A stretch of 64,000 nucleotides of DNA from UMGS1696 sp964623635 (GTDB lineage: Bacteria > Bacillota > Clostridia > Oscillospirales > CAG-272): the NCBI GenBank assembly GCA_964623635.1, contig CAZUUA010000005.1, positions 29,315-93,314 of the forward strand, given 5' to 3'. A program made the translations under genes and the position numbers. This document shows, in pieces, positions 40,671 through 49,629 of the stretch. Position 1 is the first letter of the stretch; the number at the start of each line of letters is the position of its first letter. The notes under the pieces are model-generated. The model was not told where the DNA came from. It saw only the letters and a program-made list of their open reading frames with translations, and ran no database searches.

Positions 40671-40714
40671 AGACACAGGTCGTTGGTGCATGGACACCTT
40701 GACAACCTGTGTCT
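40671..40714. terminator. Terminator-like hairpin after the metal exporter gene
   Basis: AGACACAGGT and ACCTGTGTCT pair perfectly (10 bp) around a 24-base loop just beyond the ATPase stop codon. The better T-run is on the plus strand; a broken one follows on the minus strand. Confidence 0.55.
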
Positions 40715-40724
40715 TTTCTTATGT

Positions 40725-42575
40725 TTATGTGCGCAGGCAACGGAGGGCATTGGCGATGGCAAGCACCGATACGCCCACATCCGCAAACACCGCCAGCCAC
40801 ATATTTGCGATCCCCACAGCGGCAAGCAGCATCACCAGCACCTTTACGCCGATGGCGAACACGATGTTTTGGCGGACGATGGTCATGGTCTTTTGGGCGA
40901 TTTGGATGGCGGTCACCAGTTTGGCAGGGTCATCGCTCATGATCACCACGTCGGCGGCTTCCATGGCGGCATCGGAACCCAAACCACCCATGGCAATGCC
41001 TACGTCCGCTCTGGCCAGCACCGGCGCATCGTTGATCCCGTCACCCAGATATACCAGAGTTTCGCCGGGCTTTTTTTCGTTCAGCAGTGCTTCTACGGCT
41101 GCCACCTTATCGCCGGGCAACAGATCGCCTTGCACCCGATCGATGCCCAGTGCCGTTGCCGTTTTCTCGCCCACAGCCTGTTTATCACCGGTAAGCAGGA
41201 CGGTCTTCTGGACACCGACTTTCCGGAGGCCACGGAGCATGGCAGGTGTTTCGTCACGTACTCGGTCGGTGATGCCTATCCAGCCGGCGTACGCTTCGTC
41301 TATGGATACATAGATGGGCGTTTCCCCCGGTTCGGTCTGTGCCGCTGTGCAGTCGATGGCGTGGCGGTGCAGCAGCTTTTCGTTGCCCACCAGCACCATA
41401 TGTCCATCCACAGCGGCGCAGATCCCGTAGCCTGCCTCCTCCACCGCATCGGTATTGGGTAGCAGATCCTTTGCGTCCATTCCGCAGGCCGCCAGCAGTG
41501 AACGGGCAATGGGATGGGTAGAGCCGGATTCAGCCATGGCTGCCAACGTGAGCAGTTCGTCTTCTGAAACGTTATCATTTGATTGGATCCGGCTCACGTG
41601 GAAGGTGCCTTCGGTGATGGTACCGGTTTTGTCAAAGGCAGCGATCTTGGTGTGGGAAAGCTGTTCCAGACCTGCCGAGCCCTTCACCAATATGCCCTGT
41701 CTGGAAGCACCGCCGATGCCGCCAAAGAAGCTCAGGGGCACGGAGATCACCAGCGCACAGGGACAGGATACCACCAGAAATTCCAGTGCCCGATAGATCC
41801 AAGTCTTCCAGGCACCATGGAAGCATAGTGGCGGCAAAATCGCCAGGCATACCGCCAGCCCCACCACAATGGGTGTATACACAGCGGCAAAGCGTGTGAT
41901 GAAGTTTTCCGACCGGGATTTGCGTGCGGCGGCGTTTTCCACCATATCCAATATTTTTGCTACGGTGGATTCGCCGTAGGTACCTGTGGTACGAATGGTC
42001 AGCACGCCACCGCCGTTGACGCTGCCACTGTACACGTTCTCGCCGGGAGATACATCTCTTGGCATACTTTCTCCGGTCAGTGCGGCGGTATCCAGAGAGG
42101 AAAAGCCGGTCAGGATCACGCCGTCCAGTGGGATCTTTTCCCCGGCCGCCACCACAATGGTCTCACCGACCGCAACCTCTTCCGGTTCCACGGTGACCGT
42201 CTGTCCGTCTCGCAGGACTGTGGCAGTATCCGGTCGAATGGACATCAGCTCTGCCACCGAACGCCGGGACTTTGCCATGGCCATATGTTCAAAGATCTCG
42301 CCAAGCTGGTAGAACAGCATGACCGCCGCTCCTTCTGCTCCTTCCCCGATGGCAAAGGCACCGGCAGAAGCGACCAGCATCAAAAAGTTTTCATCAAAAA
42401 TTTGTCCATGGACGATATTGCGTAGTGCCTTCCATATGACCTTCCAGCCGATGAAAAGCCATACCACGCCAAATACCACCGTGGAGATCCATGCTTTCTG
42501 CACCACATGGGATAACACCAGTCCTACAGCGTACAACACTGCACCACTGTCCCAGATACACCACCGCTTTTTCAT
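40725..42575 (-). CDS. P1B-type heavy-metal exporting ATPase (Zn/Cd/Pb class)
   Basis: A 616-residue membrane pump. It has the metal-site motif SCPCALVIS in helix 6, phosphorylation motif AFDKTGTITEG, the HP motif in STHPIARSL, the hinge GDGINDAPVLA, and helix 8 ADVGVSVLAIANALR, whose Asp is the ZntA/CadA signature. The N-terminus begins almost directly with the membrane helices and has no metal-binding domain; that domain is encoded by the separate gene just upstream. Probably exports zinc, cadmium or lead. Confidence 0.93.
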   Translation of the reverse strand: MKKRWCIWDSGAVLYAVGLVLSHVVQKAWISTVVFGVVWLFIGWKVIWKALRNIVHGQIFDENFLMLVASAGAFAIGEGAEGAAVMLFYQLGEIFEHMAMAKSRRSVAELMSIRPDTATVLRDGQTVTVEPEEVAVGETIVVAAGEKIPLDGVILTGFSSLDTAALTGESMPRDVSPGENVYSGSVNGGGVLTIRTTGTYGESTVAKILDMVENAAARKSRSENFITRFAAVYTPIVVGLAVCLAILPPLCFHGAWKTWIYRALEFLVVSCPCALVISVPLSFFGGIGGASRQGILVKGSAGLEQLSHTKIAAFDKTGTITEGTFHVSRIQSNDNVSEDELLTLAAMAESGSTHPIARSLLAACGMDAKDLLPNTDAVEEAGYGICAAVDGHMVLVGNEKLLHRHAIDCTAAQTEPGETPIYVSIDEAYAGWIGITDRVRDETPAMLRGLRKVGVQKTVLLTGDKQAVGEKTATALGIDRVQGDLLPGDKVAAVEALLNEKKPGETLVYLGDGINDAPVLARADVGIAMGGLGSDAAMEAADVVIMSDDPAKLVTAIQIAQKTMTIVRQNIVFAIGVKVLVMLLAAVGIANMWLAVFADVGVSVLAIANALRCLRT

Positions 42576-42620
42576 ACGATTGTTCCCTTTCGTAAATCGA
42601 TCATCGATACATCGATCCTC

Positions 42621-42842
42621 TTACAATGCCTTCATATGGGTGTCCGGTTCCAGCTTGCGGATGAGCTTGGCGGCTGCCTTTTCGATGTCCTTGATCTTGT
42701 CTTCGTCTACGTCCAGCACCATCTTGGTGGTCAAAAAGCTGACAGATGCGCTATGTACGCCCTCCAGCTCGCTGACACCTCGTTCGATCTTGGCGGCACA
42801 ATTGGCACAGTCCAGTCCTTCCAGCAGATAGGTCTTCTTCAT
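42621..42842 (-). CDS. Heavy-metal-associated (HMA) domain protein
   Basis: A 73-residue ferredoxin-like fold protein with the metal-binding loop GLDCANCAAKIE (CxxC) at residues 9-20. It is the size of a single HMA domain, like a stand-alone copy of the N-terminal domain of CadA-type pumps. It lies 45 bases upstream of the ATPase that lacks such a domain, so it probably delivers metal to it or regulates it. GGAGGAAAC precedes the ATG. Transcription starts from a promoter with two operator-like repeats. Confidence 0.93.
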   Translation of the reverse strand: MKKTYLLEGLDCANCAAKIERGVSELEGVHSASVSFLTTKMVLDVDEDKIKDIEKAAAKLIRKLEPDTHMKAL

Positions 42843-42872
42843 GTTCGTTTCCTCCGTTGCACGTTATTTCAA

Positions 42873-42931
42873 TTGAATTTCGGCTCAACTGTTGTATCTA
42901 TATTATAGTTGAACTACGGCTCAATTGTCAA
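42873..42931 (-). promoter_or_regulatory. Metal exporter promoter with duplicated operator
   Basis: Promoter: TTGACA (42926-42931), 18 bases, TATAAT (42902-42907). Two copies of a 16-bp imperfect palindrome occur: TTGAACTACGGCTCAA (42909-42924), filling the spacer, and TTGAATTTCGGCTCAA (42873-42888), after the start site. Placement suggests repression by a metal sensor such as an ArsR/SmtB or similar protein, not encoded nearby. Confidence 0.8.
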
Positions 42932-43036
42932 TAGGCATAGCGACGGGATACACAGGAATTTATGCAATGCTCTGCAGCACCTTGCACAAATTCCGGTTTT
43001 TGGCTTTTTCCATATCGGAATTTCGCCAAAATAGGC

Positions 43037-43065
43037 TTGTATTTTGCCGAAAAATATGGCATAAT
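43037..43065 (+). promoter_or_regulatory. Promoter of the six-hairpin glycosidase operon
   Basis: TTGTAT (43037-43042), 17 bases, CATAAT (43060-43065) preceded by TGG. Confidence 0.65.
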
Positions 43066-43161
43066 AATACAGGCACCACCTCACAATTCATAGCTAACGC
43101 CTTGCATTGCGCAGTGGTGCCGGCATCGACACATTTCCACAAACGGAAAGGATATAACAAT

Positions 43162-45033
43162 ATGGCACGTTGGCATATTTTGGAAAATAAAAAAGCCACG
43201 GAATGGATCCCCACACCGGGTGACAAACACGTGGAAGACATCGAGATGGCCGGGTTCGGCTGCTCGGATACGGTGACCTATGGGGTTGACGAGAACGGCA
43301 AACTGATCCTGTCCCACCATCCGGTATTCCCGACACTGCGGCTCCGACCCAACAACACGCACGCTTCCTATCAATTGGACATGGCGTCCCCGGCGATCTT
43401 CGCAGACGGTGCAGCACTTTCGGAAGTGTTGGACAGAGCCGTCATCGACTGTGGCATTCTCCGGCTCTACAGCCACGACGGCGACATCACGGTGGAACGG
43501 ACGCTGTTTCCGGCGGCTGTCAAACGGGCATCCTACGAACAGATCGTGATCCGGCACCCGTCGTGGTACTCCATTTCCATCGACACCGGTGTATTTGGCA
43601 AGCACGGAGAAGTCATGGGTCCCATGGGGATCAACATTGCCGAATGCTGGTTTGCCGCATCTGCCACCGATGTGGAGACCCAGTTTGACATCATGTACTG
43701 CGGTCGGCTGTCCAATGAGCCCATTCCCACCAACACGGCAGACGAAGATCTGGCAGCACGGCTTCGTCGCACAGGTGAGCTGACTGCGCCCATGACCATC
43801 GACACCGGAGACACCACCCTGGATACGCTGTTCACCTTTGCCAAGCTCCGAGCCGGTGAATCGGTATTTGATACAAAATTCGGACGGGTGCATTCTCCCG
43901 GCGGCAAGAACTATTATGCGGCAACCTGGTGCAACGACCAAGTGGAGTACGCCGGGCCCTATTTTGCCTACACCGGAGACAAGGAACTATTGGAAGCCAG
44001 CATGAATGCATATCGGATGTACATTCCCTTCATGAGCGACTCCTACAGTCCCATTCCGTCCTCGGTCATTGCGGAAGGTTTGGATTATTGGAACGGCGCC
44101 GGTGACCGTGGGGACGCTGCCATGTATCTCTACGGTGCCTCTCGTTTTGTGCTGACGGCCGGAAACGAAGACTGGGCACGGGAGCTGCTGCCTGCCATTC
44201 GCTGGTGTGCGGAATATTGCAGACGGCAGAAGACAGCGGATGGAGTCATCGCCTCCGATTCGGATGAGCTGGAAAATCGATTCACCAGTGGCAAGACCAA
44301 CCTGAACACCTCTTGTCTGGCACTGGCCGGGTATCGGTATGCGTCGATCCTGTGCCGGGACATGGGATATACAACACTGGCTGACAACTATGCCGCCGAA
44401 GCTGCCGAACTGGAAAAGGCTATCGAAACGGTATTTGGCGCCGACATCCATGGGTATCACACCTATCGGTATCACGATGGCTGCGAAGTGCTGCGTTCCT
44501 GGATCTGTATGCCGCTGTGTGCCGGGATCTACGATCGTGCCGCCGGGACCGTGGGTGCGCTGACCTCCGACTACCTGTTCCGCACCGATGGGATGCTGAC
44601 CACCGAAGACAACGGGACCATCTGGGATCGCTCTACCCTGTATGCACTGCGTGGTCTGTATGCGGCCGGATTTACGGAAAAGGCTACGGAATGCCTGGGG
44701 ATCTACAGCGAGAATCGGCTGCTGGGCGAACGGGTGCCGTATCCGGTGGAAGCGTATCCGGAAGGTGGCAGACGGCATTTGTCCGGGGAATCTGCTCTGT
44801 ACTGCAAGGTATTCACCGAAGGGATGCTGGGTCTGGAACCGGCCGGACTGCACCGCTTCTCCATATGTCCCCGACTGCCGGAAGCGCTTACACATCTGAC
44901 CATGCAGGATATCCATGCCCACGGTGGTGTGTTCAGCGTGCAGGTCACCGGCAACGGTTATACGGTGATCCGGGACGATGGTTCGATCTTAGGCAGTGGT
45001 GCGCTGGGAGAACGCTGCACCATCACGCTGTAA
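43162..45033 (+). CDS. Alpha/alpha six-hairpin toroid glycosidase, family unassigned
   Basis: A 623-residue cytoplasmic protein. The first 230 residues look like a beta-sandwich (HPVFPTLRLRPNN, VERTLFPAAVKRASYEQIVIRHP). The rest alternates helices with short loops (AATWCNDQVEYAGPYFAYTGD, ADNYAAEAAELEKAIETVFG, LRGLYAAGFTEKATECLGIY), as in GH78, GH95, GH127 and related toroids. Acidic loop residues such as the one in WCNDQVEY could be catalytic. I cannot name the family or the sugar. It has no signal peptide. GGAAAGGA lies 10 bases before the ATG, and it is followed 23 bases later by an EEP-family gene. Confidence 0.68.
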   Translation: MARWHILENKKATEWIPTPGDKHVEDIEMAGFGCSDTVTYGVDENGKLILSHHPVFPTLRLRPNNTHASYQLDMASPAIFADGAALSEVLDRAVIDCGILRLYSHDGDITVERTLFPAAVKRASYEQIVIRHPSWYSISIDTGVFGKHGEVMGPMGINIAECWFAASATDVETQFDIMYCGRLSNEPIPTNTADEDLAARLRRTGELTAPMTIDTGDTTLDTLFTFAKLRAGESVFDTKFGRVHSPGGKNYYAATWCNDQVEYAGPYFAYTGDKELLEASMNAYRMYIPFMSDSYSPIPSSVIAEGLDYWNGAGDRGDAAMYLYGASRFVLTAGNEDWARELLPAIRWCAEYCRRQKTADGVIASDSDELENRFTSGKTNLNTSCLALAGYRYASILCRDMGYTTLADNYAAEAAELEKAIETVFGADIHGYHTYRYHDGCEVLRSWICMPLCAGIYDRAAGTVGALTSDYLFRTDGMLTTEDNGTIWDRSTLYALRGLYAAGFTEKATECLGIYSENRLLGERVPYPVEAYPEGGRRHLSGESALYCKVFTEGMLGLEPAGLHRFSICPRLPEALTHLTMQDIHAHGGVFSVQVTGNGYTVIRDDGSILGSGALGERCTITL

Positions 45034-45056
45034 GCTGTTTTTAAGGAGAATGATTT

Positions 45057-45785
45057 ATGAATATGCGTATTATGACCTTCAACATCCAGCACTGTGCCCG
45101 GCACCAGAATTCGCTGGACAAGAAACCGGAATGCATCGATCCTGCCACCATGACCGCTGTGATCGAAGACGTGGCGCCGGTGATCTGCGGACTGAACGAA
45201 GTACGGGGTCTGGGACAATCGGCAGGCTATACGGCACAGACGGAACAAATGGCGGCGCTGCTGGGTTGGCATGGTGTGTTCGGTCGCTCCGTGTATGTGG
45301 GTGGCACAGAACCCTACGGCAACGCCATCCTGTCCCGGTATCCCATCGAGGAGATGCAGGTGATCCACATTCCCGATCCCACATATGCAGGTCCGTCCAA
45401 CTGGGTGGAGACCCGTTCCATCCTGCGGTGCCGGTTCGACATCGGTGGCGGCTTTGTGGTGTACCAGAGCCACTTTGGGCTGAGTACGGTGGAGCAGGAA
45501 CACGCTGCCGCACTGGCCCACCAGCTGTTGGCTGCAGAACCCTTGCCCGCTGTACTCATGGGAGATTTCAATGTAGAACCGGACAATCCGCTGCTGGCTC
45601 CGTTGTTCCGCGATTTTGACTCTGCCAATGTGCGGCTGGCCGGACAAAAGACCTTCCCCTCTCACGACCCCAGCATCATGATCGACTACATCTTTGCAAA
45701 CAAGCGTGTGCAGATCGAAAGCTGTGGCATTCGTCCCGGTATCGCCAGCGACCATTTGCCGGTGTGGGCCGATATTGCGTTCTAA
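45057..45785 (+). CDS. Endonuclease/exonuclease/phosphatase (EEP) family hydrolase
   Basis: A 242-residue metal-dependent hydrolase of the DNase I-like fold. Motifs in order: MTFNIQHC with metal-binding Asn, GLNEVRG (glutamate), LMGDFNVEP (Asp and Asn), IDYIFANKR and the terminal SDHLPVWADI with catalytic His. Members act on DNA, phosphoinositides, sphingomyelin or sugar phosphates. No signal peptide. Linkage to a glycosidase hints at a phosphorylated sugar, but this is a guess. AAGGAG lies 8 bases before the ATG. Confidence 0.87.
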   Translation: MNMRIMTFNIQHCARHQNSLDKKPECIDPATMTAVIEDVAPVICGLNEVRGLGQSAGYTAQTEQMAALLGWHGVFGRSVYVGGTEPYGNAILSRYPIEEMQVIHIPDPTYAGPSNWVETRSILRCRFDIGGGFVVYQSHFGLSTVEQEHAAALAHQLLAAEPLPAVLMGDFNVEPDNPLLAPLFRDFDSANVRLAGQKTFPSHDPSIMIDYIFANKRVQIESCGIRPGIASDHLPVWADIAF

Positions 45786-45796
45786 AAACACATACC

Positions 45797-45836
45797 AAAA
45801 AACGTCCTTCCGTGTGATCACAGAGGGACGTTTTTC
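45797..45836. terminator. Bidirectional terminator
   Basis: AAAAAACGTCC pairs with GGACGTTTTT around a 17-base loop, between the EEP gene and comM. Confidence 0.88.
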
Positions 45837-45846
45837 TATGAATCTA

Positions 45847-47442
45847 TTAGCCAAAATATTTCTTATCCAGAGCACGCATCTGCACAGCCTCCAACAGGTG
45901 ATGCTTCTGAATGGGACCGCCGATGATGCCGTTTTGTTCCTCTGCACCACCACCGATGGCTTCCAGATCGGCCAGTGTTCTTGCCACACGCAGGATCCGG
46001 TCGTAGGCTCTTGCCGACAGCTGCATTTTCTGGAACACATCTTCCATCATTTTGGTGCAGTCTTCGTCCAGGGCGCAGAACTTTCGCAGAGCTTCGGTCT
46101 CCATGACGCCGTTGCACAGGGTGTCCGCATGATCGAACCCAGCCTCTCGGAAACGCTTTTGGGACAACGCTCTGGCAGCGGTGACACGTTGACGGATCTC
46201 GGCGGATGGCTCACCGGGCTTGGTCTCCGACAGCTCCGTGAAGTTCAGCGCCGGGACTTCGATCTGGATGTCGATCCGATCCAGCATGGGGCCACTGATC
46301 TTTTCCAGATAGTTGTGGATAGCCTTTTGGGTGCAGGTACAGGGATGGACTTCGCTTCGACTACCGTAGTAGCCGCAGGGACACGGGTTCATGGCGCACA
46401 CCAAAATAAACGTAGACGGATAGGTCACCCGTCCGGCTGCTCTGGTGATGGTCACCTTGCGGTCTTCCAATGGCTGACGCAGGGCTTCCATAGCGTCCTT
46501 GCGAAACTCCGGAAACTCATCTAAGAACAGTACGCCGTTGTGTGCCAGCGAGATCTCACCGGGAGACGGGATCTTGCCGCCACCGACCAGAGCAGCGGTG
46601 CTCAGCGAATGGTGCGGCGAACGAAATACCCGGTTGCGGATAAAGGGAATCTCCTCCGTCAGCATCCCGGCGCAGGAGTGGACCTTGGTGGATTCCAGCG
46701 CTTCTTCCCGGCTCAGCGGCGGTAGGATGGTGGGCAGTCGCTTGGCAAGCATGGATTTGCCGGACCCCGGTGGGCCGATGAGGAGAATATTGTGTCCACC
46801 GGCGGCGGCAGTCTCCATGGCCCTTTTGGCACGGAACTGTCCTTTGACCTGAGAAAAATCCTCGGTAAACAAAGGGGATTCCATATGGGACAGGGGATCG
46901 TCACAGCTGGGTTCCATAGTTTCGCCGCCGTTGAGATGGGCCAGCAGCGTAGGAATGTCCGGCACGCCATAGATGGAGACGCCCGGTGTTTCTGCCACGG
47001 AAGCTTCCCGGATATTGGCTATGGGCACAAAGATCTCGGTCTTTCCGGCAGCGATGGCAGCGGTGGTCATACCCAGCACCCCACGCACCGGTCGGATCTC
47101 ACCGGAGAAGGAGATCTCGCCGATGAAGCATTTATTTTCCAGCACGCACTCGTCCGACAGGATGCCGCAGGATTTGTACAGGGCACACAGGATCGCCATT
47201 TCCAGTGCGGTACCCTCTTTCTTCCGGTCGGCAGGCGCCAGGTTTACCACAGCCTCCATATCCGGCAAGGGAAAGCCACAGTTGGCTGAGCCGGTGTAAA
47301 TGCGCTTTTCCGATTCCCGTACGGCTGTGTCCGGCAGACCAACGATCTCAAAGGAAGCCAGTCCCCGTTTGGCGGCACATTCTACTGTGACGGTAAATCC
47401 GTCGATGCCGTACAGTGCCGCTGCATATGTGATGGCAAGCAT
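45847..47442 (-). CDS. comM: ComM/YifB family AAA+ protein (Mg-chelatase-like)
   Basis: A hexameric AAA+ motor related to ComM, which helps branch migration in natural transformation. The 531-residue protein has an N-terminal Lon-like domain (FEIVGLPDTAVRESEKRI), Walker A GPPGSGKSMLAKRLP, Walker B GVLFLDEFPEF and the C-terminal domain with SARAYDRILRVARTLADL, plus a cysteine cluster (CAMNPCPCGYYG). Full length. With dprA at 8 kb it suggests DNA uptake ability, though its role in Firmicutes is unproven. Confidence 0.93.
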   Translation of the reverse strand: MLAITYAAALYGIDGFTVTVECAAKRGLASFEIVGLPDTAVRESEKRIYTGSANCGFPLPDMEAVVNLAPADRKKEGTALEMAILCALYKSCGILSDECVLENKCFIGEISFSGEIRPVRGVLGMTTAAIAAGKTEIFVPIANIREASVAETPGVSIYGVPDIPTLLAHLNGGETMEPSCDDPLSHMESPLFTEDFSQVKGQFRAKRAMETAAAGGHNILLIGPPGSGKSMLAKRLPTILPPLSREEALESTKVHSCAGMLTEEIPFIRNRVFRSPHHSLSTAALVGGGKIPSPGEISLAHNGVLFLDEFPEFRKDAMEALRQPLEDRKVTITRAAGRVTYPSTFILVCAMNPCPCGYYGSRSEVHPCTCTQKAIHNYLEKISGPMLDRIDIQIEVPALNFTELSETKPGEPSAEIRQRVTAARALSQKRFREAGFDHADTLCNGVMETEALRKFCALDEDCTKMMEDVFQKMQLSARAYDRILRVARTLADLEAIGGGAEEQNGIIGGPIQKHHLLEAVQMRALDKKYFG

Positions 47443-47463
47443 ACATATCCCCCTTGTCCAAAT

Positions 47464-47679
47464 TTATTCTTTTCCCTCGTTTTCCGTCTCTGTGGGCAGC
47501 TGTACCTTAGAGACATCGATCTTGCCGTGGATCCGTTCGTAGTAGGCTACGTTGGTGCGCAGCAGATGCAGAAAATGGTTGTTGGGCGTGCGTCCTTCTG
47601 CTTCTGCCACAGCGTAAAATTTCTTCAACAGTTCTTCGTCGATCCTTGCCGTATAAGCGGCCTTATTTTTCTGTGCCAT
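47464..47679 (-). CDS. Small ribbon-helix-helix-like protein
   Basis: A 71-residue charged protein. Its first half (KAAYTARIDEELLKKFYAVAEAEGRTPNNHFLHLLRTNVAYYE) has the strand-helix-helix pattern of small DNA-binding ribbon-helix-helix proteins, with an alternating polar strand. The tail is acidic. It lies 21 bases upstream of comM and 17 bases after the membrane protein gene, so it may be cotranscribed. No toxin partner is seen. Confidence 0.65.
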   Translation of the reverse strand: MAQKNKAAYTARIDEELLKKFYAVAEAEGRTPNNHFLHLLRTNVAYYERIHGKIDVSKVQLPTETENEGKE

Positions 47680-47696
47680 ATTTGTCGGTTCCTTTA

Positions 47697-49310
47697 TTAT
47701 TTTTTTGCAAACGAAACAAGCTGTGTGATCGCATCCTTGGCGGCATAGGATACCGTCAGACGATCTCCCGGCCGTACCAGCAGCAGTGCTTCGTCAAAGG
47801 CGATCTTGTAGACCTCCTCCGCATCCGAACGAATGTATGCTGTGGTATCGCCGTCGGTGGGAATGTACAGGATCTCTGCCACGGTGATGGTCTCGGTCTG
47901 TAGCTCTCCCAACGTAAGCTCCACACCGTTCTGGCTCAGCTTTGCCTTGTACTTCTGGAACACCTCTGTCTGGCTTTCGGACGTGACCACTAAGTTGTAG
48001 TTGGACACGTTGACCATGGAGTACATTTTCACGATACCGCTGGCGTCCTTGAGCACCATGATGTAGGTGGCCTCGCCGTTGACGTTGATCAGGGTCGGGA
48101 AGGATGCGGTGTAGCCATATTGCTGGACAGAACCTTCGGCGGCGTCCATGGCAGAATGTTCCTCGGCGCCGGGTACCACGTAATAGGTATATTTGCCGGT
48201 ACGACTGTTCACCATGATAAAACCAATGTTGGCTTCGTCGTTGGACACAGAGGTCACGCCGGTGAACACATACACGTCGTCGCCAATGATCTTGTAACCG
48301 AAGTCGTCGGTGGTCACTACGCAACCGGTCTGGCTGAAAATGGAGTTGAAGTAGCCGCCGCCCAGCATACCGTACCAGTCGTACTTCTGGCAGATCAGGT
48401 CACCGGTGTACACGATGTCCACCCACGCCGGGATCTCGTCCTTGGCATAGGTCGTGGCGTCACCGGTACAGGCGTCCAGCACCACCACTCTGTCCACGTC
48501 ATAGGCGCCAAACCAGCCGGCCTGGGGGTTCAATGCGGAGGCGATCCAATAGGGATGTCCGTCGTCGTCGATCTCAAAATAGACGGAGCCCCACATGGCT
48601 GTAGGATCGGCAAACCGCAGGACACGCATCAGATCCGTACCAAAATAGGCCGACGGAGAGATCTTCATATAATCATTCAGTCGAACGAACTTGGCATCGA
48701 ACGCCACCGGATCCACCTGCACGTAGCCGGGGATACCAGCACTGCCATTCTGCAGCCACTTGAAGAAGGATGCGTATTCCAGGGGCGCAACCTTATAAGG
48801 CACGCCTTCCATGGCGATCTGGGTATAGGTGTCTGCCACATTGTACTGGGACACCAGATCGGACAGCGAACCCAGCGTCCGGGCACCGATGATACGGGCA
48901 GAAGCAGAGTCCATTAGGGCGATATCCGTCACCACCTCGGTCTGGGGCACGTCTGTGGCAAAGTCGCAGGTCTCGATGTCGATCAGCGTACTGTAGGTCT
49001 TGGCCCGGAACAGCTCTGACGAGAAAATAGAGATGACAAACAGCAGTGCCAGGATCCCGGCGCTAATGCTAAGCAGCACCTTGATGAACCGTGGCATACC
49101 GCTTGGCGTGCCGACGACCACCACTCTTTGCTTATTCCAGCGAATGAGCAGGCCTGCACCGCCGATCACCGCCAATACGTAGAACACGAACGTCCAGAAC
49201 TGACCGGAATAGACCGACAGCGGCGGCAGCGTGATATAGTACCCGATACCGACAGCCAGCACGGCCAGCAGCACCGGTATGATCGTTTTCCCTACACTTG
49301 ATTTTTTCAT
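47697..49310 (-). CDS. Membrane-anchored protein of unknown function
   Basis: A 537-residue protein with three predicted membrane helices in the first 120 residues (TIIPVLLAVLAVGIGYYI, FWTFVFYVLAVIGGAGLLI, FIKVLLSISAGILALLFVISIF), followed by a 415-residue extracytoplasmic beta-rich domain with many aromatic and Asp residues. I recognise no family motif. Start MKKSSVGK at 49310 with GGAGGACG upstream; a longer reading begins before the likely leader. Its promoter carries a palindrome. The next genes encode the small RHH-like protein and comM. Confidence 0.75.
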   Translation of the reverse strand: MKKSSVGKTIIPVLLAVLAVGIGYYITLPPLSVYSGQFWTFVFYVLAVIGGAGLLIRWNKQRVVVVGTPSGMPRFIKVLLSISAGILALLFVISIFSSELFRAKTYSTLIDIETCDFATDVPQTEVVTDIALMDSASARIIGARTLGSLSDLVSQYNVADTYTQIAMEGVPYKVAPLEYASFFKWLQNGSAGIPGYVQVDPVAFDAKFVRLNDYMKISPSAYFGTDLMRVLRFADPTAMWGSVYFEIDDDGHPYWIASALNPQAGWFGAYDVDRVVVLDACTGDATTYAKDEIPAWVDIVYTGDLICQKYDWYGMLGGGYFNSIFSQTGCVVTTDDFGYKIIGDDVYVFTGVTSVSNDEANIGFIMVNSRTGKYTYYVVPGAEEHSAMDAAEGSVQQYGYTASFPTLINVNGEATYIMVLKDASGIVKMYSMVNVSNYNLVVTSESQTEVFQKYKAKLSQNGVELTLGELQTETITVAEILYIPTDGDTTAYIRSDAEEVYKIAFDEALLLVRPGDRLTVSYAAKDAITQLVSFAKK

Positions 49311-49490
49311 ACGCGTCCTCCGTTCTTGATATAACAAATGCTTGCATCCCATATGGTTTCCCATATTCGCGAGCCGGGTAGAGCGCTTTTCTTTCACTTT
49401 CCGGAATCCCTATTCATTGTAACACTTTTTCCGAAAAAAAGCAATCCCCTGCGAACCGTTTTTTATAAGCTTCTTCCATCCGGTATATAT

Positions 49491-49519
49491 AGTATATCAC
49501 ACGTTCATGTGACTGTCAA
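49491..49519 (-). promoter_or_regulatory. Promoter with an operator-like palindrome in its spacer
   Basis: TTGACA (49514-49519), 17 bases, TATACT (49491-49496). The spacer holds TCACACG-TT-CATGTGA (49497-49512), arms of 7 bp with one mismatch, a position suited to a repressor. Confidence 0.75.
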
Positions 49520-49561
49520 TAGAATTCGAGTGAATTTTCTCAAAAAAAGTGCAAAAACGCA

Positions 49562-49590
49562 TTGACAGCATTGCCAGAGTGTGGTATAAT
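49562..49590 (+). promoter_or_regulatory. Promoter of the TerB-N/ATPase/helicase/uvrA operon
   Basis: TTGACA (49562-49567), 17 bases, TATAAT (49585-49590) preceded by TGTGG. The leader is only about 30 bases. No LexA box is obvious in the window between this and the divergent promoter. Confidence 0.9.
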
Positions 49591-49629
49591 GGGGTATTAC
49601 GAACGAATGTTTAATGCGAGGTGATCTTT

